DNA from: Alphaproteobacteria bacterium UBA6544
GTDB taxonomy: Bacteria > Pseudomonadota > Alphaproteobacteria > UBA8366
DNA: 8,299 bases
NCBI GenBank assembly: GCA_002434595.1
Contig: DJKK01000306.1
Span: 1 to 8,299, forward strand
Direction of reading: 5' to 3'
Shown here: positions 1 to 6,379 of the stretch, piece after piece
Layout: every line of letters begins with the position of its first letter
Numbering within the stretch: position 1 is the first letter of the stretch
Notes under the pieces: model-generated
The model's input: the letters and a program-made list of their open reading frames with translations, nothing else
What the model was told of the DNA's origin: nothing
Database searches by the model: none
Program-made: the position numbers and the translations under genes

Positions 1-2
1 CG

Positions 3-428
3 GAGCGTGGCCGACGGGGCCTAACAAAGGACCGACGCGGCATCGCGCGCCTCCTCTGGCACATGTGGTCGCCGAATTGGGACTTTGACGACGCCACATT
101 TGATCGAAGCGCCGGCTCCTTCGACAATCCCGACTTTGTCGAAATCGTGATTCACTCATATCGTCACCGCTATGGACTGGTACCCGGGGACCCCGCTGTC
201 GCTATGATTGAAACCCGTCTCACGGCCCAGCCACCCATCACTGTGCCGACCATCGCGATTGATGGAACCGGAGACGGAGTGTCCGGCTCCACCGAATACC
301 ATGCCCATCTCTTTGTCGGCCGGTACGCATATCGCACGTTCGCCACGGCGGGGCACAATCTGCCCCAGGAACGCCCTTCGGATTGGGCCGAAGCAGTGAT
401 AGACGCGCGAAAGTTGGCGGACGGATAG
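3..428 (+). CDS. Alpha/beta hydrolase, C-terminal part (5' end outside window)
   Basis: The reading frame is open from the left edge, so the start and the nucleophile lie outside the window. The visible 141 residues match the cap and C-terminal core of alpha/beta hydrolases of the epoxide hydrolase / haloalkane dehalogenase type. They begin in the cap with a LLWHMWSPNW segment and a SFDNPDFV segment leading into HSYRHRYG. Next comes a strand, VPTIAIDGTGD, whose Asp at 273-275 is a plausible catalytic acid. GHNLPQERP follows, with the likely catalytic His at 354-356 before the final helix. The protein is probably cytosolic and hydrolyses an ester, epoxide or similar bond, but the substrate cannot be read from this part. 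The gene ends 91 bp before the GMC oxidoreductase on the same strand and could share a transcript with it. The family call is firm; the precise activity is not. Confidence 0.85.
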   Translation, partial: ERGRRGLTKDRRGIARLLWHMWSPNWDFDDATFDRSAGSFDNPDFVEIVIHSYRHRYGLVPGDPAVAMIETRLTAQPPITVPTIAIDGTGDGVSGSTEYHAHLFVGRYAYRTFATAGHNLPQERPSDWAEAVIDARKLADG

Positions 429-509
429 TCCGATCCACACTTTGCCGCCCCTCCCGGAGCGCTAGCTTCTTATTGATGCCGCTGACCAAGGGCGGGACCA
501 AGCTGGGCT

Positions 510-513
510 GGAG
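510..513 (+). promoter_or_regulatory. Ribosome binding site that fixes a TTG start
   Basis: A GGAG lies 6 nt before the TTG at 520-522. No ATG or GTG occurs in this frame from 472 to the TTG. The first internal Met is residue 111, far inside the FAD-binding domain, so this site and the TTG are the only sensible initiation point for the GMC oxidoreductase. Confidence 0.65.
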
Positions 514-519
514 ATAGCG

Positions 520-2136
520 TTGGCCGACGAGAGAATCGAAATTTACGATTATATTGTTGTCGGCGCTGGTTCCGCGGGTGCGGCGGTGGCTTATCGGCTG
601 TCGGAAGACGGACGTCATAGGGTGCTTCTCCTCGAAGCCGGTCCCGCAAGCCATCACTGGTCACGAATACCTCTAGGTTACGCCAAGCTTCTCCATAACC
701 CGAAAGCGAATTGGCGCTATCATTCGGAGCCCGTGGCGAACGCCAATGGGAGGCGCATTTACGTCCCGCGCGGCAAGCTGCTTGGCGGATCCAGCTCAAT
801 CAACGGAACCGCCTTCGTACGCGGTCAATCTCACGACTATGACACATGGGCCCAAATGGGTAACCGCGGGTGGAACTATCGCGACGTGCTGCCCTTCTTC
901 AAACAGATGGAGAGCTACGAAGGCGACGGAGACGATGAGTTCCGGGGCCGTGACGGACCTCTGCGGGTGACTGATCCGGATTGGCGTGACCCCTTGTTTG
1001 CCACCGTCATCGAAGCCGCCGGCCAGGTCGGCATTGACCACAATCCCGACTACAACGGCGCGACGCAGGACGGCATCGCGATAAGCCAGGCGACGATCGC
1101 CGGCGGTCGCCGCATGAGCACCGCGCATTGCTATCTGACCCCAGCGCGCAGCCGATCGAATATCAATATCGTTACCGAGGCGATGACCGAGGCGCTCCTC
1201 CTCGACGGCAAGCAGTGCACGGGCGTGCGCTATCGGCGCGGTGGCGTGGTGCACGAAGCGAAAGCAGCCCGCGAGGTCGTGGTCAGCGGCGGATCGATAA
1301 ACTCACCGCAACTGCTCGAGCTCTCCGGAATCGGGCAGCCCGAGCTACTGGGGCGCCATGGCATCGACGTCGTGCATGCACTGCCGGGCGTGGGCGAGAA
1401 CCTCCGCGACCATTTCGCCCCGCGCACGCGTTGGGCCATCGGCGCCAAGGGATACACCTTCAACGACCGGGGGCGCGGCCTCGGCCTTTTCGGACAGGTC
1501 CTGCGCTACCTCACGTCGGGGCGCGGCATGTTCGGGATGGTCGCGGCACCGCTACGAGCCTTCGTGCGCTCGCGCGATGGTTTGGAAGCGCCTGATTTGT
1601 TGCTCGGCTGGGTCCCCATGCTGTACGAAGCGAACCCTGAGCCACGGATCTCACCGCAATCCGGAATGACGTGTTACGCGCATCCGATGCGCCCGGAAAG
1701 TAGGGGATCCATCCACATCACCTCGTCAGACCCAAACAACCAGCCCGCCATCGATTTCAACTTCCTTTCCGCGCCGGTCGATGCGGAGTTGACGGTGATA
1801 GCAGTCCGTATCGCCCGGTCGATCATGACGGCGCCTGCGACGGAACCCCTCAGCATCTCAGAAATTGCGCCAGGCGAACCTTTGACTAAGGAAGATGAAA
1901 TTCTCGATTGGGTGAAGGCCTCGGCGGAGACGACCTACCACCCGGTCGGTACCTGCAAGATGGGGCAGGACGATTTGGCGGTCGTCGATGAGCGACTGCG
2001 GGTGCGCGGAATTGCGGGCCTACGCGTCGCCGACGCCTCGATCATGCCGACACTGATTTCAGGCAATACCAACGGGCCGTCGATCATGATCGGCGAGAAG
2101 GCGGCCGCGATGGTCCTGGAGGACGCGGAAGGCTAG
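520..2136 (+). CDS. GMC family FAD-dependent oxidoreductase (choline/alcohol dehydrogenase-like)
   Basis: This is a complete 538-residue protein of typical length for the glucose-methanol-choline family, which oxidises an alcohol to an aldehyde or ketone with FAD. The dinucleotide-binding motif GAGSAG is at residues 15-20. GMC signature 1 (GGSSSINGTAFVRG) spans about 89-102, and signature 2 (GGSINSPQLLELSGIG) spans 257-272. The C-terminal catalytic region contains YHPVGTCKMG, with the probable base His474, and GNTNGPS, with Asn518 as its partner. The ADASIMP segment (504-510) is also conserved in this family. No signal peptide or membrane segment is visible, so it is probably cytosolic. Translation starts at TTG, with GGAG 6 nt upstream. 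It may be co-transcribed with the hydrolase before it. Its last 53 bp overlap the convergent monooxygenase. The substrate is unknown; choline is possible, but many relatives use other alcohols. Confidence 0.93.
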   Translation: MADERIEIYDYIVVGAGSAGAAVAYRLSEDGRHRVLLLEAGPASHHWSRIPLGYAKLLHNPKANWRYHSEPVANANGRRIYVPRGKLLGGSSSINGTAFVRGQSHDYDTWAQMGNRGWNYRDVLPFFKQMESYEGDGDDEFRGRDGPLRVTDPDWRDPLFATVIEAAGQVGIDHNPDYNGATQDGIAISQATIAGGRRMSTAHCYLTPARSRSNINIVTEAMTEALLLDGKQCTGVRYRRGGVVHEAKAAREVVVSGGSINSPQLLELSGIGQPELLGRHGIDVVHALPGVGENLRDHFAPRTRWAIGAKGYTFNDRGRGLGLFGQVLRYLTSGRGMFGMVAAPLRAFVRSRDGLEAPDLLLGWVPMLYEANPEPRISPQSGMTCYAHPMRPESRGSIHITSSDPNNQPAIDFNFLSAPVDAELTVIAVRIARSIMTAPATEPLSISEIAPGEPLTKEDEILDWVKASAETTYHPVGTCKMGQDDLAVVDERLRVRGIAGLRVADASIMPTLISGNTNGPSIMIGEKAAAMVLEDAEG

Positions 2137-4000
2137 GCGCGCGTTCCTCGAAAACATAAGCGTCCATCGACGCCTGCGCTTCTTCGCGTCGGCGATGCCA
2201 TTCCTTCGGCCCACCGTAATACGCGAGGCTACCCGGCTCGGCCGTGCCATCACCATTGTAATAGGTAAGACAGTCCCGCAACGGACTGGTGAGAATATCC
2301 GCGTTCTTGCAATGCGACGCGTACTCGTTCTCCGGCTCTTTCTTGACGTCGACCACGCCCGCGCCCCGTTCCCGCATCGTCTCCATCATCCAGGTCACGT
2401 AGTCCGTATGCGACTCAAGCCCGACGATAAAGTTGAACTGTCCGCCCCCACCCTGCGGGCCCGACATGATGAAGAGGTTCGGGAACCCGTTGCTGTGGAC
2501 ACCGAGAAATGTCTTTACACCCTCAGTCTCCCACTTTCCACGGAGCGTCTTGCCCTCTCTGCCAACCACCATGTTGAACGAGGACGTTCCCATCCATTGG
2601 AAGCCGGTCGCGTAGATCAGCACGTCGAGATCGTACTGTTTACCGTCGTGTACGATCCCGGTTTCGTTGATCTCCTGGACACCGTGCGGCGCGGTGTCTA
2701 CGAGATGGACATGGGGTAGATTGAACGCCGGCAGGAATTCGTCATGAAACGTCGGCCGCTTGCAGCCGTATGGATAGTACGGCTTAAGCGCCGCTGCGGT
2801 TTCCGGGTCATCGACGACTGCATCGACCCTTCCGCGAATCTGCTCCATGACCCGAAAACTGCTGTTGAGCTGTTTCTGGACCAGTTCTTCCGGCGAGATC
2901 GGTGTTCGGTGGACTTTCTTGGGTTTAAATTCCTCTACTTTCCCGCCAAGAAAATCGTCATCTCCCAAGAGCGCGGCGCGGCCCGACGTAATCTGCTTCA
3001 GCCGGTTCCGCCGGTTCAGCGCCCAATTCGGTTCCGTTTTCCATTGTTCGATCTCTTGCGGCTCAGTCGCCCGTTGATCCCGGACGTCGAGGGACGACGG
3101 AGTCCGCTGAAATACATAGAGTTCACCCACCACCTTCGAGATTTCCGGAATTACCTGCACAGCCGTCGCACCCGTGCCGATGATGCCGACGCGTTTACCC
3201 TCCAGATCGACATTGTAGTCCCAGCGCGACGTATGGAACGAAGCGCCTTTGTAGGTCTCCATACCGTCGATCCTGGCGAGACGTGGCGCGGTCAAGATAC
3301 CGTTCGCAAGGACAACAAACCGCGCCTTCATTGCGTCACCGCGATCCGTATGAACCGTCCAGCGCTTGCTCTCTTCATTCCAGACCGTCTTCTCGACTGT
3401 CGTGTGGAAAAGACACCGGTCGTAAAACCCGAACCGTTCGGCCATCGTCTGCGCGTATTCCAGAATTTCGAAACCGGACGCGAACTTCATTGTCGGGAAG
3501 TATCCCATCTCCTCGAGCAACGGCATATAGCTATATGATTCGACGTCGCAGGCTATCCCAGGATACCGATTCCAGTACCAAGTCCCTCCAACATCACCGC
3601 CCTTCTCACAGAACCGGACATCGGTAAATCCGGCTTTCCGAAGTTTGTACCAAAGAATCAAACCGCCGAAGCCGCCGCCCACGACAAGCACTTCGCATTC
3701 GTCATCCAGCACTTCGCGCTCGATGGGTGCATCGGAATAAACGTCTTCCAGGTATTTGGCGAACTCGCCTTCCATCGCCATGTAGTCCGCCGCCCCCCGC
3801 CGCACTTCCTTGAACTCCCGGTAACGGGCCTGCTCTTCCGCGTTGAAAACGGCTCCCGGCGGCGGTGGGGGTAGGGTCTTCAGCGCCTCGTCATGGATCG
3901 CCGAATACCCCTTGCCCGTGATCTTGTCGCTCGCCTTGGCGGCGCGCGTGTTGAAAAGCTTATGGCCAGTTTCAGGATCGATACGGATCGGCGAATGCAT
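2084..4000 (-). CDS. Flavin-containing monooxygenase, Baeyer-Villiger type, with N-terminal extension
   Basis: This 638-residue protein has the features of class B flavoprotein monooxygenases, which use FAD, NADPH and O2 to insert oxygen into ketones. After about 100 N-terminal residues comes the FAD motif GGGFGG (108-113), then GGTWYWNRYPG (138-148), a hallmark of Baeyer-Villiger enzymes. The fingerprint F-x-G-x3-H-x3-W-(P/D) appears at 250-261 as YKGASFHTSRWD, with Tyr in place of the usual Phe. The second Rossmann motif, GTGATA, is at 275-280, and YATGF is at 463-467. The length exceeds the roughly 540 residues of cyclohexanone monooxygenase and resembles extended members such as 4-hydroxyacetophenone monooxygenase. 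The extension includes a run of five prolines (44-48) and a charged helix. The start ATG has only a weak upstream purine stretch. The last 20 or so residues are rich in Pro and Arg and are encoded partly opposite the end of the GMC gene. The substrate is unknown. Confidence 0.92.
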   Translation of the reverse strand: MHSPIRIDPETGHKLFNTRAAKASDKITGKGYSAIHDEALKTLPPPPPGAVFNAEEQARYREFKEVRRGAADYMAMEGEFAKYLEDVYSDAPIEREVLDDECEVLVVGGGFGGLILWYKLRKAGFTDVRFCEKGGDVGGTWYWNRYPGIACDVESYSYMPLLEEMGYFPTMKFASGFEILEYAQTMAERFGFYDRCLFHTTVEKTVWNEESKRWTVHTDRGDAMKARFVVLANGILTAPRLARIDGMETYKGASFHTSRWDYNVDLEGKRVGIIGTGATAVQVIPEISKVVGELYVFQRTPSSLDVRDQRATEPQEIEQWKTEPNWALNRRNRLKQITSGRAALLGDDDFLGGKVEEFKPKKVHRTPISPEELVQKQLNSSFRVMEQIRGRVDAVVDDPETAAALKPYYPYGCKRPTFHDEFLPAFNLPHVHLVDTAPHGVQEINETGIVHDGKQYDLDVLIYATGFQWMGTSSFNMVVGREGKTLRGKWETEGVKTFLGVHSNGFPNLFIMSGPQGGGGQFNFIVGLESHTDYVTWMMETMRERGAGVVDVKKEPENEYASHCKNADILTSPLRDCLTYYNGDGTAEPGSLAYYGGPKEWHRRREEAQASMDAYVFEERAPSLPRPPGPSRPPSRRS

Positions 4001-4067
4001 GAGCGTCGTCTCGCTATTGAATCAGTTCGTCATGAGAAGTAATCGGCAGAAGGGACAGGTCCAGTGA

Positions 4068-4592
4068 TCAGGCATCACCCAAAAACGCGACGTTCTCGAG
4101 AAGCTCACCCTTCGCGAGGCGGTCCAGGTTACGTGGCACGGTCATCCACCGCCGTTCCCGTGACGCATCTCTGCGGGAACTGCAATGCGGTGTCATGATC
4201 AAATTATCGAGTTCCCAGATCGGATACCGCAACGGTTTGCGGTCTGGATCTTCCGGTGTGGGATAACCGTACCAGACATCGATAAAGGCGCCACCGATCT
4301 GTTTATCCCGCATCGCGTTGTAGAAGTCCTCTTCCGCTACCACCGGCGCGCGTCCCACGTTAATCAATACGGCATCCCTTCTCATCAGATTGAACTTTGC
4401 AGCATCGAACAGGCCGCGTGTCACTGGCGCGGTCGGCAGGATCGTCAGCACATAGTGGCTTCCACGGAAGAGGTCGTCGAGACAGACGTTCATCCCTACG
4501 GCCGCCAGAGATTTACACGTTGCAAGCCCAATCCCGCTCGCGGCGCCGGTAACAACACCTGTCCGGCCAGACGACAATGCTGGGTGGATCAT
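4068..4592 (-). CDS. Chimeric ORF: short-chain dehydrogenase N-terminus joined to D-2-hydroxyacid dehydrogenase C-terminus
   Basis: The 174 residues split into two families. Residues 1 to about 39 read as the start of a short-chain dehydrogenase, with the cofactor motif TGAASGIG at 15-22 and an acidic end to strand 2 (DD, 39-40) that suggests NAD. From about residue 41 (nt 4472) the sequence is the C-terminal half of a D-2-hydroxyacid dehydrogenase. It shows HYVLTILPTAPVTRG, LINVGRAPVV with the likely catalytic Arg81, AFIDVWYGYP, and MTPHCS with His136. The normal Glu of the DV-x-x-E motif is absent. Missing are the SDR Ser-Tyr-Lys active site and the roughly 180 N-terminal residues of the hydroxyacid dehydrogenase. 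The product is probably inactive, the scar of an in-frame deletion between tandem genes. An assembly join is the main alternative. It lies 67 bp upstream of the monooxygenase on the same strand, so it could be co-transcribed with it. Confidence 0.8.
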   Translation of the reverse strand: MIHPALSSGRTGVVTGAASGIGLATCKSLAAVGMNVCLDDLFRGSHYVLTILPTAPVTRGLFDAAKFNLMRRDAVLINVGRAPVVAEEDFYNAMRDKQIGGAFIDVWYGYPTPEDPDRKPLRYPIWELDNLIMTPHCSSRRDASRERRWMTVPRNLDRLAKGELLENVAFLGDA

Positions 4593-4649
4593 GGAATTTC
4601 TTTTCCCTTATGGCGACGACTGAGTCGCGGGATGAGACAAGAAACCTAC

Positions 4650-4663
4650 CTTTAATGTTAAAG
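4650..4663. promoter_or_regulatory. Inverted repeat in divergent intergenic gap, candidate operator
   Basis: CTTTAA and TTAAAG form perfect 6-bp arms separated by TG. The repeat lies in the 158-bp gap between the divergent chimeric ORF and the metallophosphoesterase gene, where a shared regulator would bind. It does not match an operator family I can name, and a second copy was not seen in the window. A weak AT-rich -10-like stretch (CATAATAT) starts at 4696 on the plus strand, without a convincing -35. Confidence 0.3.
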
Positions 4664-4736
4664 CAACCCAATACCGATAGCGCGCGTGCAACAGACATAA
4701 TATATTGCAGGTCGTGCTTCGGCTCGCCGACAGATC

Positions 4737-4742
4737 GGGGGA
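4737..4742 (+). promoter_or_regulatory. Ribosome binding site deciding the metallophosphoesterase start
   Basis: GGGGGA sits 8 nt before the ATG at 4751. The frame stays open upstream to an ATG at 4577, but that start has no such site and would add 58 residues unlike the family. It would also overlap the 5' end of the opposite-strand chimeric ORF. Confidence 0.5.
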
Positions 4743-4750
4743 CCGGCATC

Positions 4751-5596
4751 ATGCTTCTTGTACAGATTACAGACACGCATATTGAAGCGCCTGGCGATCT
4801 GGCCTACGGCCGGTTCGATACCGCGCAGAACCTCCGCGCCGCAGTCGAAGCCATCAATAGAATACAACCGGCACCCGACCTTGTCCTACATACCGGCGAC
4901 ATGGCCCATCACGGATCAAGTGAGCGCTATCGCTATTTTCTCGAGATCGTCGCTGACCTTAAGCCGCCATTATTCGCCGTGCCCGGAAATCACGACAACC
5001 GCGGCCGTTTCCGCGAGGTCTTTAAAGACACGGACTGGATGCCAGATGACGGAACGTTTTTGCACTACGTGATCGAAGATCATGCCGTCCGTGTGATTTG
5101 CTGCGATTCCGTTCTCGAAGGCCGGGTCCAAGGCGGTTTCTGTACCGGAAGACTTTCCTGGATCGACGAACAACTCAGCGCGGTGCCGGACAAACCAACC
5201 ATCGTCGCGCTGCATCATCCACCATTTGGGTCGGGGATGAGTGGTTCTTCGAGCAACGGACTTGTCGAAGGCGGCTCAGCATTCGCCGGGGTCCTGCGGC
5301 GGCACAGCCAGGTCGTGCGGGTCATCGCCGGTCACGCACATCGCCCGTTCACCTGCGCCTACGGAGGCACGATCGGTTACGCGGCGCCGACGACCTGTTA
5401 TCCATTTGCACTGGAGATGGGCCCGGAGAAGATACTGTCGATCATCAACGAACCTCCGGCAATCTCTATTCACGTATGGTTGGAAGATACCGGAGACGGC
5501 GAGCCGGGATTGGTGACCCATACCGTGCCGATCGGCAATTGGGGGGAGCCGACGGTATTGCTGCGCGACGGCAAGCGCGTATTACCAGAGTCCTAA
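4751..5596 (+). CDS. Metallophosphoesterase, GpdQ/CpdA-like phosphodiesterase
   Basis: The 281-residue protein has the full calcineurin-like metallophosphoesterase motif set in order: TDTH (D8, H10), HTGDM (D50), PGNHDN (N80, H81), ALHHPP (H155-H156) and GHAH (H195, H197). These residues build a two-metal site that cleaves phosphodiesters. The opening MLLVQITDTHIE and the overall length resemble GpdQ glycerophosphodiesterase and class III cyclic-nucleotide phosphodiesterases (CpdA). Either a cyclic nucleotide or a glycerophosphodiester could be the substrate, and the sequence does not decide which. No signal peptide is seen, so it is probably cytosolic. The start at 4751 was chosen because it places the first metal motif at residue 8, as in the family, and has GGGGGA upstream. 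The gene stands alone on the plus strand, divergent from the chimeric ORF and convergent with the kinase remnant. Confidence 0.9.
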   Translation: MLLVQITDTHIEAPGDLAYGRFDTAQNLRAAVEAINRIQPAPDLVLHTGDMAHHGSSERYRYFLEIVADLKPPLFAVPGNHDNRGRFREVFKDTDWMPDDGTFLHYVIEDHAVRVICCDSVLEGRVQGGFCTGRLSWIDEQLSAVPDKPTIVALHHPPFGSGMSGSSSNGLVEGGSAFAGVLRRHSQVVRVIAGHAHRPFTCAYGGTIGYAAPTTCYPFALEMGPEKILSIINEPPAISIHVWLEDTGDGEPGLVTHTVPIGNWGEPTVLLRDGKRVLPES

Positions 5597-6125
5597 ACAT
5601 TTGGCGGTGTATCCACAGAAGGTTTCCCGGAATGAGGTCGAGACCCGCCTCGATCCAGTCGACAATGGATTCCGTCAGCGCTCGATCCCGCAGCGCAGCA
5701 CCGTCGCCAGCCAGATACCCCACAAATATAAAATTAGCGACCAAAGCAATAGCGTAAACATTTGCCTTGCCATCGACGTCCCCGGATCTTAATCCCGGCG
5801 CTACATAGAGAAAAATGCCCGGGTTTCGAATTCGATTCGACTCAGGGTTAGGCATGGTAATCGCTTGCCCGTGATAGCAAAATACCGTCCGACCGTTCTC
5901 TGCCAAGAGCATGTTCTGCAGCTTGATATCCCGGTACACAGCCCCGCGGCGCCGGAGTGTATATGCACCCTGCAGAACATCGCGTAGAATCGAAAGTGCG
6001 GGTTCGGCCATTAAAGGCTCCGCCACCTTACGCGAAAAATGATCACTCCATAATCGGCTCGCGAACGTACCGGCATATAGGGGTATAACAAAAATTAAGG
6101 GCGGTTGTATGAGGTGCGGGCGCGT
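5597..6125 (-). pseudogene. Degraded Ser/Thr protein kinase catalytic domain
   Basis: Read without requiring a start codon, the frame from 6125 downwards gives kinase-like sequence. A hinge-like segment (LIFVIPLYAGTFASRL, around 6098-6051) is followed by a helix LSILRDVLQGAYTLRRRG. YRDIKLQNML (from 5936) is the catalytic loop with His of HRD replaced by Tyr. CYHGQAI (around 5879-5859) stands where cDFGqA is expected, so the metal-binding Asp is lost. YVAPG (around 5807-5793) replaces APE, and GKANVYAIAL replaces the kADVYaLgl helix. The glycine-rich loop and Lys of the N-lobe are absent, because stops occur at 6126-6128 and 6138-6140. The first possible start is a GTG at 6026, inside the domain. 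With all key motifs changed, this is most likely a dead remnant; a truncated pseudokinase is less likely. The frame runs on to 5466 opposite the phosphoesterase gene, but that tail has no kinase character. Confidence 0.65.
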
Positions 6126-6126
6126 T

Positions 6127-6318
6127 CACGACTGGTTTCACTTGCGTAGGACGGGCCGCATGGGAGAGGAACGCATGTGTTCCAACAGCCGGCGAGGCGA
6201 CGAGGTGAGACGCCTCAATCGTATTCGCATTCTCTTGGATCAATGCCGACAGATAGGCGAAAATCGCCTCGTCATCGATCACGAGGATCAGCGGCCTAAC
6301 ATGCGTACTATCATTCAT
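6127..6318 (-). pseudogene. Response-regulator receiver-like fragment (remnant)
   Basis: An ORF opening with ATG at 6318 gives RPLILVIDDEAIFAYLSALIQE near its N-terminus. This resembles strand 1, the acidic pocket (D15, D16, E17) and helix 1 of CheY-like receiver domains. After about 35 residues the resemblance fades: no phospho-acceptor Asp strand and no conserved Thr or Lys regions follow. The frame ends at 6043, where it already overlaps the kinase-like sequence in a different frame. It may be the broken N-terminal part of the same signalling gene as the kinase remnant, or a separate decayed gene. No good ribosome binding site was seen. The match is short, so the family call is tentative. 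Confidence 0.3.
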
Positions 6319-6379
6319 ATCCGCACTATATCAACGTTTTTAATCGGGAAGTGAAGCACCGCTAAAGCGTGAGGGTTTT

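Noticed and set aside
2744..3538. 264-codon open frame on the plus strand
   Set aside because: It lies wholly antisense to the well-supported monooxygenase, and its translation is Arg/Pro-rich without recognisable motifs. High GC content explains the open frame.
4577..4750. Upstream in-frame start that would add 58 residues to the metallophosphoesterase
   Set aside because: The added sequence has no family resemblance and overlaps the opposite-strand ORF. The ATG at 4751 has a better binding site and gives the family's usual start.
5098..5757. 219-codon open frame on the plus strand
   Set aside because: It is a second frame inside the metallophosphoesterase gene, running into the kinase remnant. 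Its composition is very Arg-rich and no domain is visible.
5826..5835. Perfect 10-bp palindrome TCGAATTCGA
   Set aside because: It lies inside the kinase remnant, has no second copy and no promoter context, and such a short palindrome is expected by chance.
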